Positions 41,942 to 51,014 are shown, counted from the first letter of the stretch. The stretch: 64,000 bases of DNA from Paenibacillus sp. PL91 (GCF_012935325.2 NZ_JABBYG020000015.1:84741-148740), one strand, 5' to 3'. Translations and numbers: made by a program. The notes: generated from the sequence alone by a model not told the origin.

Positions 41942-43311
41942 GCGCGCAGCAAAATCGTTTTTCGCCATCCGAATTTGCAGCACAAATGCAATCGGAGAAA
42001 GAGAGCCTTGAGGCAGCGTCGGAGCCTTCTTACCTGACAGCTGACGCACAAGGGGAGTTTGCGAGGCTAGCTGATGATATCAGAACCTATTTAAGCGCGC
42101 CCCAGGGACTGGGCGAGGAAGAGCGCAGGCTATACAGCGAGACGTTAAATCGTGCCGTGCTTGGCTATCCGCAAGAGCGCGAGCAGGTTCTGGCGGTCAT
42201 TACGGATCGTTTGATCAGACTGCGCATGCATGGGGCAGTAAACGTACAGCATCCCTATCAATCGCTAGCCGAAGCATTGTTTGCAGAAGTCATAGGTCTG
42301 AGCGTGCTTGAACTTGTACTTGCCGATAAGGCGGAGCTTGAGGAAATACAGGTTGTCGGCGAGCGTATCTTCATCGTTAAGAATGGTTTAACGACTCCAT
42401 CCCCCTACCGCTTTGACAGCATTCGTGAGGTAGAGCGCATTCAGCAAAATTTGGTTCTCTACAATAATGACCGCATTAATCCGCGCAAGCGATGGGCGGA
42501 GGTCATGCTGCAGGACGGCTCTCGGGTGACGATGACAGGCTTTGGCTTTACAGCGAGCCCGACCTTGACGATTCGCTTCTACACCGTACGCAGCTTTAGT
42601 CTGGAGACGCTTTGCAGGCCTGCTTACAGGACCCTGAATACGCGGGTACAGCAGCTACTCAGAGCGATACTAGCCGCAAGATTTAATCTTGTAATCATTG
42701 GACCGACCAATTCCGGCAAAACAAATCTGATGAAGGCGTTAATCGCGGAGCTTCCGGATGAGGAGCGGATCATTACGATCGAGGGCCGATTCGAGATGAT
42801 GCTCGGGCGTGATTTTCCAAGCAAAAATATTGTGGAATATATGGCGGACGAAGAGGATTCCTATCATCGCTCGGATCAAGCCTTTAAGCTCGCGCTCAGG
42901 CAATCGCCGCAGCGCATCATCCATGCCGAAATACGCGACGTGGATGCGAATATTTATGTTCGGGCCTGTACGCGAGGCCATTCCGGGAGCATGACGACTG
43001 TCCATGCCAATAGGCTGGAGGATGTGCCAGAGGCGATTACGGACATGTGCATGCTTGATGGCAGAGGCATGAATGCCGAGCGCCTGACGAAACGGATTAC
43101 GCAGTATGTAACAGAGATAGGCATTGAAATGAGCTATCTAGGCGGACGAAGGGTAATCAGCCGTATTGGCGAGCTGTGCTGGGAAGCCGGACAAGCCTAT
43201 GTGAGAGATTGGGTAAAGTTCGACGAGGAGAAGGATGACTGGCTGTATCCATTTCCTCCCTCTGCGCGGGCTAAGCTGGAACCCACTACCGGGGGCGAAA
43301 TGGATGAATAA
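41938..43311 (+). CDS. CpaF/TadA-type secretion ATPase
   Basis: A 457-residue type II/IV secretion ATPase powering pilus or pseudopilus assembly. It has an N-terminal helical domain, then the ATPase core with Walker A IGPTNSGKTNLMKAL, an Asp/His-box like RIIHAEIRDVDANIYVRACT, and the His-containing GHSGSMTTVHANRLEDV. It is a hexameric cytosolic protein at the inner membrane. The GTG at 41938 overlaps the upstream stop as GTGA; the longer open frame from 41896 lies inside the previous gene and is not supported. Codons and motifs are intact. Confidence 0.92.
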   Translation: MSAQQNRFSPSEFAAQMQSEKESLEAASEPSYLTADAQGEFARLADDIRTYLSAPQGLGEEERRLYSETLNRAVLGYPQEREQVLAVITDRLIRLRMHGAVNVQHPYQSLAEALFAEVIGLSVLELVLADKAELEEIQVVGERIFIVKNGLTTPSPYRFDSIREVERIQQNLVLYNNDRINPRKRWAEVMLQDGSRVTMTGFGFTASPTLTIRFYTVRSFSLETLCRPAYRTLNTRVQQLLRAILAARFNLVIIGPTNSGKTNLMKALIAELPDEERIITIEGRFEMMLGRDFPSKNIVEYMADEEDSYHRSDQAFKLALRQSPQRIIHAEIRDVDANIYVRACTRGHSGSMTTVHANRLEDVPEAITDMCMLDGRGMNAERLTKRITQYVTEIGIEMSYLGGRRVISRIGELCWEAGQAYVRDWVKFDEEKDDWLYPFPPSARAKLEPTTGGEMDE

Positions 43312-44239
43312 TCTTTCGATAGCAGCGACGGCATGCTTGTTGTTTTGTTTGTTTTTTATTGCATCGTACAACTTGTTCCTCATTTGGTCGAAGGAGCAGC
43401 AGCTCAGAAGCAAGCTGGCGTATCGAGCGAATAGGGGCTGGCGCAAGCGGCTGACTGAACGGTTTAAACGTTATGAATGGCTGCATCAGCATTTAGCTGA
43501 GCTGCTAGAAACGCTCCATTTAAAGATAACGCCGGCTGCCTTTGCTTGCCTGTCGGGCTTGCTGCTGCTTGCGGGGATCGCATCTGGCGGCGTGTTTTTT
43601 CAAAGCGTGAAAGGAACGATATTGTTCGGTGGCGTACTGGGCTTGTTGCCCTACACGGCTCTCAGGACGATGCTCATCCATCGGCGGATGCAGACGCAAA
43701 TCGATTTTTTGCCAGCGGTGGAACTTTTTTACCAGTGCTATCTCGTTACGGGCGAGCGGCAGATTCGGATTGCGCTGCAGCGCACGGTGGAGGAGAGAAG
43801 ATTGCTTGGACCGATGCAATCGGTTTTTGAGCAGCTCTATCGCAATCTTTCCGTACGCGGCGACGATGAGGCGAGTCTGCGACTGCTTGCGGCATCGTTA
43901 GGCCATGTATGGGCGGACTATTTCGTTAATATTTTGCGAGTGGCGCTTGTAGAGGGAGTTCCCGTAACAGACAGCTTAAAGGAGCTTCTGACCGATATGC
44001 GCAAGGCGAGACGAGCCAATGAGCAGGAACGGAACCGATTGCTTGAAATACGGGTAGCCAACTTCTCGCCTATTCTGTTTCTCGCTTTGTTTATCGGAAT
44101 CAACCTTCGGTATAACAAGGATAATTCCTATCACTACTACATCGTTGATGCAGAGGGGCGAGATATGCTGCTAAATGCGATGGTGCTCATATTTGCTTCG
44201 TTTCTGATGGGATTATGGCTCTCTCGCAAAAAAATGTGA
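43304..44239 (+). CDS. TadB-like inner-membrane platform protein
   Basis: The 311-residue product has an N-terminal helix (AATACLLFCLFFIASYNLFL), a second hydrophobic region (ACLSGLLLLAGIASGGVFF), and a cytosolic T2SSF-like helical domain (QIDFLPAVELFYQCYLVTGE). Two C-terminal helices finish it. It is the TadB subunit of the platform that the ATPase works against. ATG at 43304 overlaps the end of the ATPase gene; the in-frame codon at 43235 lies well inside it. Confidence 0.83.
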   Translation: MNNLSIAATACLLFCLFFIASYNLFLIWSKEQQLRSKLAYRANRGWRKRLTERFKRYEWLHQHLAELLETLHLKITPAAFACLSGLLLLAGIASGGVFFQSVKGTILFGGVLGLLPYTALRTMLIHRRMQTQIDFLPAVELFYQCYLVTGERQIRIALQRTVEERRLLGPMQSVFEQLYRNLSVRGDDEASLRLLAASLGHVWADYFVNILRVALVEGVPVTDSLKELLTDMRKARRANEQERNRLLEIRVANFSPILFLALFIGINLRYNKDNSYHYYIVDAEGRDMLLNAMVLIFASFLMGLWLSRKKM

Positions 44240-44252
44240 AAGGAGAACGTGA

Positions 44253-45143
44253 ATGACGATATGGACCGAGCAGCTGATACGCCTGGTCTTGATGGTAGGC
44301 CAGTATGTATTTGGAGCTGCGGCGATTTATGCGCTGCTGCAGCTTTTGCCGCAGCGGCCGGCTCGGTGGAAGCATCTAGCCGTATTAAGCTGGCGAACGA
44401 AGGAAGCACCGGATAAATGGCTGAGGCTGCTTCGTATTTCGAGACAGCGTTCTTCTTTTATGGAGAGAGCGCTGCTGCTCGCGGGCTGTGGGGTAACGGC
44501 GGACGCTGCATGGTATGTGATCGCAAGGCGTTCTCTGATGCTTGCTATTGGCGGGCTCATTCTTATTGCTTCGTTGTGGCATGAACGAATAAATGCCTAT
44601 GTCCCCCTCAATTACTTAGGACCGGGCTTGCTAATGGTTATGCTGTTTTTGTATGTCGACTTAATATGGCTGCGATCCATCCATAAGCTGCGCGCGCTTC
44701 AGGTGACCAAAGAAATATTTTCAGTAAGCAAGCAGCTGCTTTATTTATCCGATTCCTCGCTGCACGTCCATTCGAAGCTGCTGCGCTGCATCCCATTTAC
44801 AAGAACGATGCGCCATGACTTAGAGCAGCTTCTAGCTGAATGGTATCACGACGCAGGAGGCGCGCTGCAGCGGTTCAAGCAAAGGCTTGGAACGGAAGAG
44901 GGCTTAAGCTTTGTAGAGACGCTAGATGCATTGCGACTGCATGAGAGTCCGCAATACTATGAGCTGCTGCGTGTACGCATTGAGGATTATAAAGAGAAAA
45001 TCGAGCTGGCTAAGGAAAGCCGTAAGGAATCGACCTCTTATTTTTTGTTTATTATCGCAGGCATACCGATTTTGTACACCTTTCAGGTGTTTATTTACCC
45101 ATGGGTGAGAGAGGGGCAAAAGCTGTTTCAGTCCCTTAGCTAA
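44253..45143 (+). CDS. TadC-like inner-membrane platform protein
   Basis: The 296-residue product starts with a membrane helix (LIRLVLMVGQYVFGAAAIYA), has two central helices, a cytosolic helical domain (KEIFSVSKQLLYLSDSSLHV), and a C-terminal helix (STSYFLFIIAGIPILYTFQV). Size, layout and position after TadB identify the second platform protein. GGAGAACG ribosome site upstream of ATG 44253. Sequence similarity to canonical TadC is low by eye. Confidence 0.75.
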   Translation: MTIWTEQLIRLVLMVGQYVFGAAAIYALLQLLPQRPARWKHLAVLSWRTKEAPDKWLRLLRISRQRSSFMERALLLAGCGVTADAAWYVIARRSLMLAIGGLILIASLWHERINAYVPLNYLGPGLLMVMLFLYVDLIWLRSIHKLRALQVTKEIFSVSKQLLYLSDSSLHVHSKLLRCIPFTRTMRHDLEQLLAEWYHDAGGALQRFKQRLGTEEGLSFVETLDALRLHESPQYYELLRVRIEDYKEKIELAKESRKESTSYFLFIIAGIPILYTFQVFIYPWVREGQKLFQSLS

Positions 45144-45178
45144 ACTATTGCAGTCGGCTAATGAAAGGAGGTGGTAGC

Positions 45179-45328
45179 ATGCGCAACATTTTGATGACGG
45201 TCATGATGCTCGTTGTCGTTATCGTCCTGTTCAATACAATCATCGCCCAGGACACGACAGGAACAAAGAGCCAAATAACAACGCAAGGAACTTCGGCTAA
45301 TACGCGAATCGGACAGCTAGTTCCGTAG
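45179..45328 (+). CDS. Small membrane protein 1 of the tad-like operon (49 aa)
   Basis: Reading from the ATG at 45179 gives MRNILMTVMMLVVVIVLFNT, then a 29-residue polar tail rich in Thr, Gln, Ser and Asn. A very strong AAAGGAGG site lies 7–14 nt upstream. One N-terminal helix with a short polar tail is the layout of a minor pilin or pseudopilin-like subunit, but there is no canonical Gly-x4-Glu Flp cleavage site. I do not recognise the family. Confidence 0.7.
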   Translation: MRNILMTVMMLVVVIVLFNTIIAQDTTGTKSQITTQGTSANTRIGQLVP

Positions 45329-45368
45329 GCTAGGCGCCTAAGTTTGCAAATATGCGGAGGTGTCCGGT

Positions 45369-45515
45369 ATGCGCGGAATACTTGTATCGCTGCTGCTGCT
45401 TGTAACGGTGATCATTCTTTATCAAGCCGTCGCAGAAGGCGATGAGGGGATGAAGCAGCAGATCGATGGAGCGGGAAGCTCGATCAGCAGCCATATCAGA
45501 GGAATAAGCCCATGA
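45369..45515 (+). CDS. Small membrane protein 2 of the tad-like operon (48 aa)
   Basis: Starts at the ATG at 45369 with GGAGGTG at 45356–45362. MRGILVSLLLLVTVIILYQA is one helix, followed by a polar, Gly/Ser-rich tail with a short acidic stretch (EGDEG). It overlaps the next gene by 4 nt (ATGA). It resembles the previous protein in size and layout and is probably another pilin-like component. Both were too short for usual gene calling. Confidence 0.68.
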   Translation: MRGILVSLLLLVTVIILYQAVAEGDEGMKQQIDGAGSSISSHIRGISP

Positions 45516-45937
45516 AGCAAATACTGATATTCGTCTTGTTTGCAGGGCTTTTATGCTGGCTCATGTTTTCACCGATTTATAAGCATGTTCTGATCGTCAG
45601 GCAAGCGGTTTTGCAGCAAGAGGTCGATTATTTGCTGGAAATAGGCGCTAGCGGGAGCTTCGGCTACATAAGCGAGCAAATGCAGGAACAGTCCAGGCAG
45701 CGATTAGCCCGTTTCGGCATGCGGCCCGACGATATTGTATTTGAGCTCACTGCCACTAGCGGGCTTGCAGCGTCCAATCCGAATGCTCCTTTACTTCGAG
45801 GAACCGGCATTTCGTTAACGATGAGCTATCCGTATGAGAACTTATTTGAAATTGACCGCTTAATCGGCCTGACGCCGCCGCCATCAAATGAGCGGATGCG
45901 AGCGTCCGGAATGAAAATGAGTGAATATGTACCATAA
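45512..45937 (+). CDS. TadE-like single-helix pseudopilin candidate (141 aa)
   Basis: An N-terminal helix (QILIFVLFAGLLCWLMFSPI) is followed by ~115 extracellular residues. These include a helical stretch (QEQSRQRLARFGMRPDDIVF) and a strand-rich region ending in SYPYENLFEIDRLIGL. TadE/TadF pseudopilins have this one-helix layout. Translationally coupled to the upstream small gene. Family membership is a structural guess. Confidence 0.7.
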   Translation: MKQILIFVLFAGLLCWLMFSPIYKHVLIVRQAVLQQEVDYLLEIGASGSFGYISEQMQEQSRQRLARFGMRPDDIVFELTATSGLAASNPNAPLLRGTGISLTMSYPYENLFEIDRLIGLTPPPSNERMRASGMKMSEYVP

Positions 45938-45958
45938 GCGAAGGAAGCGGGTGAATCG

Positions 45959-46444
45959 ATGTACAAGCTGCTGCTTATCGTGGTCATGATGACGGTATGG
46001 ATTTCGATTCATCTGCTGCAAGTGGAGGAAGAGCTTGCCATGCGCACCTTGTTTTTAGGCAAGCACGCGGTCAATCGAGCTGCACATGCGGCAGCGCAGC
46101 AGCTTGATCCGGCGGCGTTTGGCGAAGGCTTGCTTAGGTTAGCGCCAGATGAAGCGATAGAAACGGCCGCTTTATATTTGCAACAAAATTTAAAGCTGGA
46201 TGCCAGCGACGCTCCTTTGCCGGAATCATTTTTGAAGCAGCGTGTGGAGGTTGTCGTATTTGAAATCGTGAATGCGGATCAGAACTTTCCTTATACCTAT
46301 CGAAACGATGCCTATGATTATGAGGTTACGCTGCAGCGGCCGGGTGTGGTCATGATCGTACATATCGTGTATCCACGAGCCTTTCAAGTGCTGGACGCCA
46401 TTGAGTGGGATATAAAGGGGGCTGCGGAGCTGGTCGAAGGTTGA
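45959..46444 (+). CDS. Membrane-anchored protein of the tad-like operon (161 aa)
   Basis: An N-terminal helix (YKLLLIVVMMTVWISIHLL) is followed by an amphipathic helix with many Ala (KHAVNRAAHAAAQQLDPAA), then an extracellular alpha/beta region. The Ala-rich helix after the anchor is typical of TadE/TadG-like pseudopilins. It is the last gene of the operon; GAAGGAAGCGGG lies before ATG 45959. No secretin or prepilin peptidase was found in the operon. Confidence 0.7.
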   Translation: MYKLLLIVVMMTVWISIHLLQVEEELAMRTLFLGKHAVNRAAHAAAQQLDPAAFGEGLLRLAPDEAIETAALYLQQNLKLDASDAPLPESFLKQRVEVVVFEIVNADQNFPYTYRNDAYDYEVTLQRPGVVMIVHIVYPRAFQVLDAIEWDIKGAAELVEG

Positions 46445-46496
46445 CGGGGAACTGGAAAATTGATGTAATAAGAGGAGGGAACTTATATAGGAGCTG

Positions 46497-47729
46497 ATGA
46501 TCAAAGTGATGGACATCACACAGGACATTCCTGCTGAACTCATAAAGGAGCGAATTGTTTCTTTACAGAAAGCGATGCAGGCGGCGCAGATTGATGCGTT
46601 TCTCCTTACTCAAAATGTTGATCTATATTATTTAAGCGGGTCTATGCAAAATGGATATTTGTTTGTGCCAAGCACAGGCGAGGCTACCTTTTACGTTCGG
46701 CGCAGTGTTTCACGCGCCAGGCTGGAGACAGCGGTTCAGGTAGCAGAGCTCGGTGCTTTTCGTCTGTTTGGAGAAAGGTTGGCGCAGCATTACCCGTATT
46801 TGTTTGTTAACGGGGCTGAGCTTAGAATAGCAGCCGATCTGGATGTGCTTCCGGCGCAGCTTTATTTAAAGCTCTCCGAGCTGCTCGGCAAGGCGGGGCG
46901 CTGCGAGCTCGTAGACGGTTCAGCCATTATTCGCAATTTGCGAATGATTAAGGCGCCATGGGAAGTAAGCCGGATTGAAGCTGCGGCAGAGGTTGTGGCG
47001 GAAGCGCTGAGCGAGGCACTGAACGATTTGAAGGAAGGCATATCCGAGCTTGAGTGGATGGCGCGTGTGGAGTATGGGCTTCGCAAACGCGGACATATCG
47101 GCTTAATGCGCATGCGCGGCTATAATCAAGAGATCACGACCGGCATGGTCATCTCGGGGGCAGCGGCAGCGGTTCCTTCTTATTTTGACGGACCAGCAGG
47201 CGGCCTTGGGCTTGGCGCGTCGTCTCCGCAGAGCGTCAGCAGATCGATTATTAAACGAAATGAACCAATATTGATCGATATTGGCTGCTGCGTGGACGGC
47301 TATGTCATCGATCAGACTCGAACGGCCGTTATCGGCAAGCTATCGGATACGCTGCAGCATGCCTATGAGGTGTCGGAATCGGTTATCGCTGCCGCAGAGA
47401 AGCTGATGGTACCCGGAACGCCTTGCTCGAGTTTATACGAGGATGCTCTTGCACGCTGCGCGGCTGCGAAGCTGTCGGATCATTTTATGGGTTTTGGCGC
47501 AGATCAAGCAAAGTTTCTAGGGCATGGAATCGGACTGGAAATCGATGAATGGCCCGTGCTTGCAAAAGGCTTTCAGACGCCGCTAGTAGCGGGCATGGTC
47601 ATTGCGGTAGAACCAAAATTCACTTTTCCAGGGCAAGGCGTCGTAGGCATTGAGAACAGCTATTTGATTACGGAACAAGGTGCAAGAGCACTGACTCGTT
47701 CTAAGGCGGAGCTTATCGTTCTGCCTTAG
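46497..47729 (+). CDS. M24-family metallopeptidase (Xaa-Pro dipeptidase-like)
   Basis: The 410-residue product has a creatinase-like N-terminal domain (KAMQAAQIDAFLLTQNVDLY) and a pita-bread catalytic domain. Metal-ligand candidates are Asp in LIDIGCCVDGYVIDQTRT (two Asp), His in KFLGHGIGLEIDEWP, and Glu in IAVEPKF and GIENSYLI. All five are present, so a dinuclear aminopeptidase cutting Xaa-Pro is likely. Cytosolic. ATG at 46497; AGGAG lies immediately upstream and an alternative ATG is 12 nt later. Confidence 0.9.
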   Translation: MIKVMDITQDIPAELIKERIVSLQKAMQAAQIDAFLLTQNVDLYYLSGSMQNGYLFVPSTGEATFYVRRSVSRARLETAVQVAELGAFRLFGERLAQHYPYLFVNGAELRIAADLDVLPAQLYLKLSELLGKAGRCELVDGSAIIRNLRMIKAPWEVSRIEAAAEVVAEALSEALNDLKEGISELEWMARVEYGLRKRGHIGLMRMRGYNQEITTGMVISGAAAAVPSYFDGPAGGLGLGASSPQSVSRSIIKRNEPILIDIGCCVDGYVIDQTRTAVIGKLSDTLQHAYEVSESVIAAAEKLMVPGTPCSSLYEDALARCAAAKLSDHFMGFGADQAKFLGHGIGLEIDEWPVLAKGFQTPLVAGMVIAVEPKFTFPGQGVVGIENSYLITEQGARALTRSKAELIVLP

Positions 47730-47752
47730 AGCTAATGGAGGAGATTCATCAT

Positions 47753-48232
47753 ATGGATCGGGAGTTAACGAAGCGGCTTCATCGTGATTATATAACCGTT
47801 TATCGCATTACCGAGCTCATTACAAACGGCATATTTTTGGCTTTGATCATCGCATATTTCACTTTGGCGATCATTTGGGATTGGACACTGATCCCCGGCT
47901 GGATCGCACTGTTCATTTTTATTATTACAGCCATACTGTTTACATGGACGTTCCCCAAAATGATGGCGACAAGATTTCAATACGAGCTGTTTGAAGATGA
48001 GATCGAAATCCAAACAGGCCTTATCTTCTTGAAAAACGTGCTTGTTCCGATGGTTCGGGTACAGCATGTCGAGCTGGAAAGCGGGCCGCTTATGCGCAAA
48101 TACGATCTGGCCAGCGTATCTATTGTAACGGCCGCGACTACGCACCAAATTAAAGGCCTAAAACAAAGCGAAGCGCAGCTGTTGAAAAGGCAAATCGGTA
48201 TTTTGGCTAAGGTGGATGATAAGGATGAATGA
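47753..48232 (+). CDS. ydbS: YdbS-like PH-domain membrane protein
   Basis: The 159-residue product has two N-terminal helices (NGIFLALIIAYFTLAIIWDW, and GWIALFIFIITAILFTW) followed by a bacterial PH domain (bPH2) with EDEIEIQTGLIFLKNVLVPM and VRVQHVELESGPLM. In Bacillus ydbS and ydbT form an operon, and the next gene is the YdbT equivalent, overlapping by 8 nt. Reported Bacillus work links the pair to resistance to linear peptide antibiotics and amylocyclicin. ATG at 47753 with GGAGGAG 10 nt upstream; 47735 is an in-frame alternative. Confidence 0.85.
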   Translation: MDRELTKRLHRDYITVYRITELITNGIFLALIIAYFTLAIIWDWTLIPGWIALFIFIITAILFTWTFPKMMATRFQYELFEDEIEIQTGLIFLKNVLVPMVRVQHVELESGPLMRKYDLASVSIVTAATTHQIKGLKQSEAQLLKRQIGILAKVDDKDE

Positions 48233-49760
48233 GCGCCGTACGCTTCATCCCATCTATATATTATTCGGGCTGTTGAATACAATTAAAGGCTTCATTCCTG
48301 TAATATTGATTGGATTAGTTCGAGGGAAGGATTGGGCGGGGCTGGCATGGTATTGGTACGCAGGTGCTTCCGCGCTTGCTGCTGTGATCCTGTTGTTTAG
48401 CTTTTTAGAGTGGAGGCGTTTTGGCTTTTGGCTGGAAGAGGACCGGATCATTATCCGCAAAGGCTGGTTGTTCCGAGACGAGAAGACGATTTATTATGGA
48501 CGCATTCATTCCGTTAATGTGGAGCAGCCTTTTATACAAAGGATACTTAGAGTAGCACAGGTGAAGATCGAGACTCCTGGGGGCAACAAGAAAGCGGATG
48601 GTATATTGCCGGCACTCTCCCTTGAGGCAGCAAATGACATCCAACAAATGCTTAGAAGGCAAGCTACATCGAATGTCCAAGCTGCGGATGCAGGAGTAGC
48701 TGGAAGTGCTGAAGCCGAAAATATAGCTGCGGAACAGCATCTGGTAATTAAGATGAATGACAAGCCCCTCACGCAGGCGTCCTCAACTGAACCATCCACA
48801 AGCATGCCTGCTTTTACGCTAAATGCAAAACAATTGATTCAAGCAGCAGCGACCTCAATGAACTTTGGGCTTGTAGCAGCTTTCATGGTCGGTTTGTTCT
48901 CCTTGGCGGATGATCTCTTCAATCAGCTTTTGCCTGATCATTTTTTCGAAAACGTCGTTAAAGATTCGGCAGACATCATGACGAACTTTATCTTGATCTT
49001 CACTATAATCGTAGCTGGAATAGGCTTCGCATGGCTGCTCTCGATCGTATTGTATGTTTTGAAATACAGCGGCTTCTCGGTAAAGAGGGATGGCAGACAG
49101 ATCTCAGTGTCCTACGGTTTGCTGGAGAAGAAAACCTTTGTGTTCGATCCGAAAAAGGTGCAGGCTGTTGTCATCAAGGAAGGACTGCTTCGCCAAGCAT
49201 ACGGTTATGCGGAAATCCAGCTTCAGATCGTATCATCGGATAAGAAGGAGCAGCTTATGCTTCATCCATTCCTCAAGCGTACTGCGATACAGCAGGTGCT
49301 GAACGACTTTGTTCCGCAGGTAAAGCTTCCTTCGAATACGCAGCTGGCAGGCGCTCCGAAACGCGCGCTGCTGTATTACGTTAGAATAGAGCTTCTGTTT
49401 ACTTTGGTTATATGCGCCGCGTTCATTATTTTTTTGAAAGCAGCCGGTTTATGGTCACTGCTGCTCCTCCCGATTGTCCTATTGTGGAGGAAAAGCTGCT
49501 ATAACGCGGCGGGAGTTAGGCTGCACGAAGGCCAGCTTACGCTTCGCAGCCGGTTTGTATCCAGAACCACCTATTTGATTCGACGTCCTCAGATTCTAGT
49601 GATGCGGGTGAATCGCACGATAGGGCAGCAGCGCAAAAAGCTGCTGACGCTCTCTGTGCATACAATGGGAAGCGTATTTGATTACAGTGTAAAGTGTCTT
49701 GATCGCAAGGATGTTGAACCGGTATGGCAATGGTACAGCCGCAGTCAGAGCAAAAAATAG
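48225..49760 (+). CDS. ydbT: YdbT-like protein with repeated PH domains
   Basis: The 511-residue membrane protein has three PH-like (bPH2) repeats, each with a 'G-x-x-x-r/k-x-x-x-i' strand pair. They begin at IIIRKGWLFRDEKTIYYGRI, then ISVSYGLLEKKTFVFDPKKV, and LTLRSRFVSRTTYLIRRPQI. Helix pairs lie between them. An Ala/Thr/Ser-rich stretch (about 150–195) links the first repeat to the second. It partners YdbS in the membrane. The start overlaps the ydbS end; ATG at 48225. Confidence 0.85.
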   Translation: MNERRTLHPIYILFGLLNTIKGFIPVILIGLVRGKDWAGLAWYWYAGASALAAVILLFSFLEWRRFGFWLEEDRIIIRKGWLFRDEKTIYYGRIHSVNVEQPFIQRILRVAQVKIETPGGNKKADGILPALSLEAANDIQQMLRRQATSNVQAADAGVAGSAEAENIAAEQHLVIKMNDKPLTQASSTEPSTSMPAFTLNAKQLIQAAATSMNFGLVAAFMVGLFSLADDLFNQLLPDHFFENVVKDSADIMTNFILIFTIIVAGIGFAWLLSIVLYVLKYSGFSVKRDGRQISVSYGLLEKKTFVFDPKKVQAVVIKEGLLRQAYGYAEIQLQIVSSDKKEQLMLHPFLKRTAIQQVLNDFVPQVKLPSNTQLAGAPKRALLYYVRIELLFTLVICAAFIIFLKAAGLWSLLLLPIVLLWRKSCYNAAGVRLHEGQLTLRSRFVSRTTYLIRRPQILVMRVNRTIGQQRKKLLTLSVHTMGSVFDYSVKCLDRKDVEPVWQWYSRSQSKK

Positions 49761-49843
49761 AATAGATGTTGTCCTATTACAGCTGCAGAAGAGCTTATCG
49801 CTTCCGCAGTTGTTTTTTTATCAAAAAAACTTTTTTATCCCAG

Positions 49844-49869
49844 TGAACGAAATGTGATCGTTAGCCGTC
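49844..49869 (+). promoter_or_regulatory. Sigma-Y-type autoregulatory promoter
   Basis: TGAACG (49844–49849), a 16-nt spacer, and CGTC (49866–49869) lie about 40 nt upstream of the sigY start. From memory this is the Bacillus sigma-Y consensus (TGAAC … CGTC), so sigma-Y probably drives its own operon here too. Confidence 0.75.
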
Positions 49870-49907
49870 TAAGCTATATCGAATGCATTAAAGGAGGTTG
49901 CGCGCTC

Positions 49908-50441
49908 GTGCAAGACGAGACGAAGCTGATTAAACAAGCGATACGAGGCGATACGCGAGCGCTCTCTGAGCTGCTGCAACAGCATTATTCTTTTTTATAT
50001 CAATACGTGTTAAAGGTAACGATGAACAAAACGCGTGCGGAGGATATTACGCAGGAGACGATGCTGAAAGCTATTGAGAAAATAGCAACTTTTCAAAGCA
50101 AAGCCAAATTTTCGACTTGGCTCATTACAATCGCTTCTCGGCTTGTCGTCGATCGCATTCGCAGGAATGAGCTGGAGAAGCATTGGCTGCAATCGGAGAA
50201 GTCGCTGCACGCTATTCGCTATGAAACCTTGCAGCGTGGCGAGGAATGGCCCGAGGCGCTGCAAGCGTTAGGGGAGCTGAACAGCGGTATTCGAATCCCG
50301 GTGCTGCTTAAGTATTATTACGGCTATGCGCAGGAGGAGATCTCCTCGATGCTGGACATTCCAGTAGGAACGGTAAAATCAAGGCTGCATAACGGTTTAA
50401 AGCAGCTGCGGAAGGAGCTAACGGAGCATGAAGAAGCCTAA
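49908..50441 (+). CDS. sigY: ECF sigma factor SigY
   Basis: A 177-residue extracytoplasmic-function sigma factor. Region 2 has RALSELLQQHYSFLYQYVLK and AEDITQETMLKAIEKIATF, where -10 DNA melts. Region 4 has PVLLKYYYGYAQEEISSMLD and PVGTVKSRLHNGLKQLRKEL, the -35-binding helix-turn-helix. Length and the five genes that follow match Bacillus sigY–yxlCDEFG. GTG at 49908 with GGAGG 10 nt upstream; in-frame codon 49854 lies inside the promoter itself and is rejected. It overlaps the anti-sigma gene by 14 nt. Confidence 0.93.
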   Translation: MQDETKLIKQAIRGDTRALSELLQQHYSFLYQYVLKVTMNKTRAEDITQETMLKAIEKIATFQSKAKFSTWLITIASRLVVDRIRRNELEKHWLQSEKSLHAIRYETLQRGEEWPEALQALGELNSGIRIPVLLKYYYGYAQEEISSMLDIPVGTVKSRLHNGLKQLRKELTEHEEA

Positions 50442-50766
50442 TGAGGTTAACCACGATCAGCAGTGGTTTGACAATCAATTTAAAGAAGCCGTGACCCGTT
50501 TTGACGCCACTCATGCGCCGAACGTTCCCAATTTGCAGCAGTTAGAGGCATTCGTGGCGGGGCATAAGCAAGAGGTGAAGAGGAGGCTTTGGAAGGAGCT
50601 CCTATTGTTCTGGCTGACGGCATGTTTCATTTTTGGCGTGATGATGTGGGTAATAGACCGGAATTTGGTTTGGTTTGCTGTCCTGCAAGCCCTTGTTGCT
50701 GCGGGGGGAGTTGGATTTGTCATCATGACGTATGGTCGAAGGAAGGTACGGACATGGAGGAGCTAA
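50428..50766 (+). CDS. yxlC: YxlC-like anti-sigma-Y factor
   Basis: The 112-residue product has a soluble N-terminal half (WFDNQFKEAVTRFDATHAPN) that would bind the sigma factor and two membrane helices (LLLFWLTACFIFGVMMWVI and NLVWFAVLQALVAAGGVGFV). Size, position and overlap with sigY match YxlC, which in Bacillus holds SigY inactive at the membrane. Confidence 0.87.
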   Translation: MKKPNEVNHDQQWFDNQFKEAVTRFDATHAPNVPNLQQLEAFVAGHKQEVKRRLWKELLLFWLTACFIFGVMMWVIDRNLVWFAVLQALVAAGGVGFVIMTYGRRKVRTWRS

Positions 50767-50975
50767 AGTTAATACCCATCTGGACTTGGATACTGATCAT
50801 CATTGTGCTGATCGCTCAATCGACTTGGTTATTTATTGACGCTCGCAAAAGGGACAGCATGCCTTGGCTTTGGGGCATATGGGGTTTAATCCAAACGCCG
50901 ATGCCGCTTATCTTTTATTTCATATTTGTGCGAAGCGGCTGGTTCTCTCGAAATAGCGATAAGAACAAGGAGTAG
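50754..50975 (+). CDS. yxlD: YxlD-like small membrane protein
   Basis: Reading from ATG 50754 (GAAGGAAGG site upstream) gives a 73-residue protein. It has a helix after IPIWTWILIIIVLIAQSTWL, the KRDSMPWLWGIWGLIQTP turn, and a second helix (MPLIFYFIFVR). The larger open frame seen from 50589 is a shadow of yxlC. In Bacillus YxlD and YxlE act with YxlC in negative control of SigY. Confidence 0.8.
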   Translation: MEELKLIPIWTWILIIIVLIAQSTWLFIDARKRDSMPWLWGIWGLIQTPMPLIFYFIFVRSGWFSRNSDKNKE

Positions 50976-51014
50976 CCGCGTTATGGTTTGGATAAAAAAA
51001 GGGGGATCATTTTG

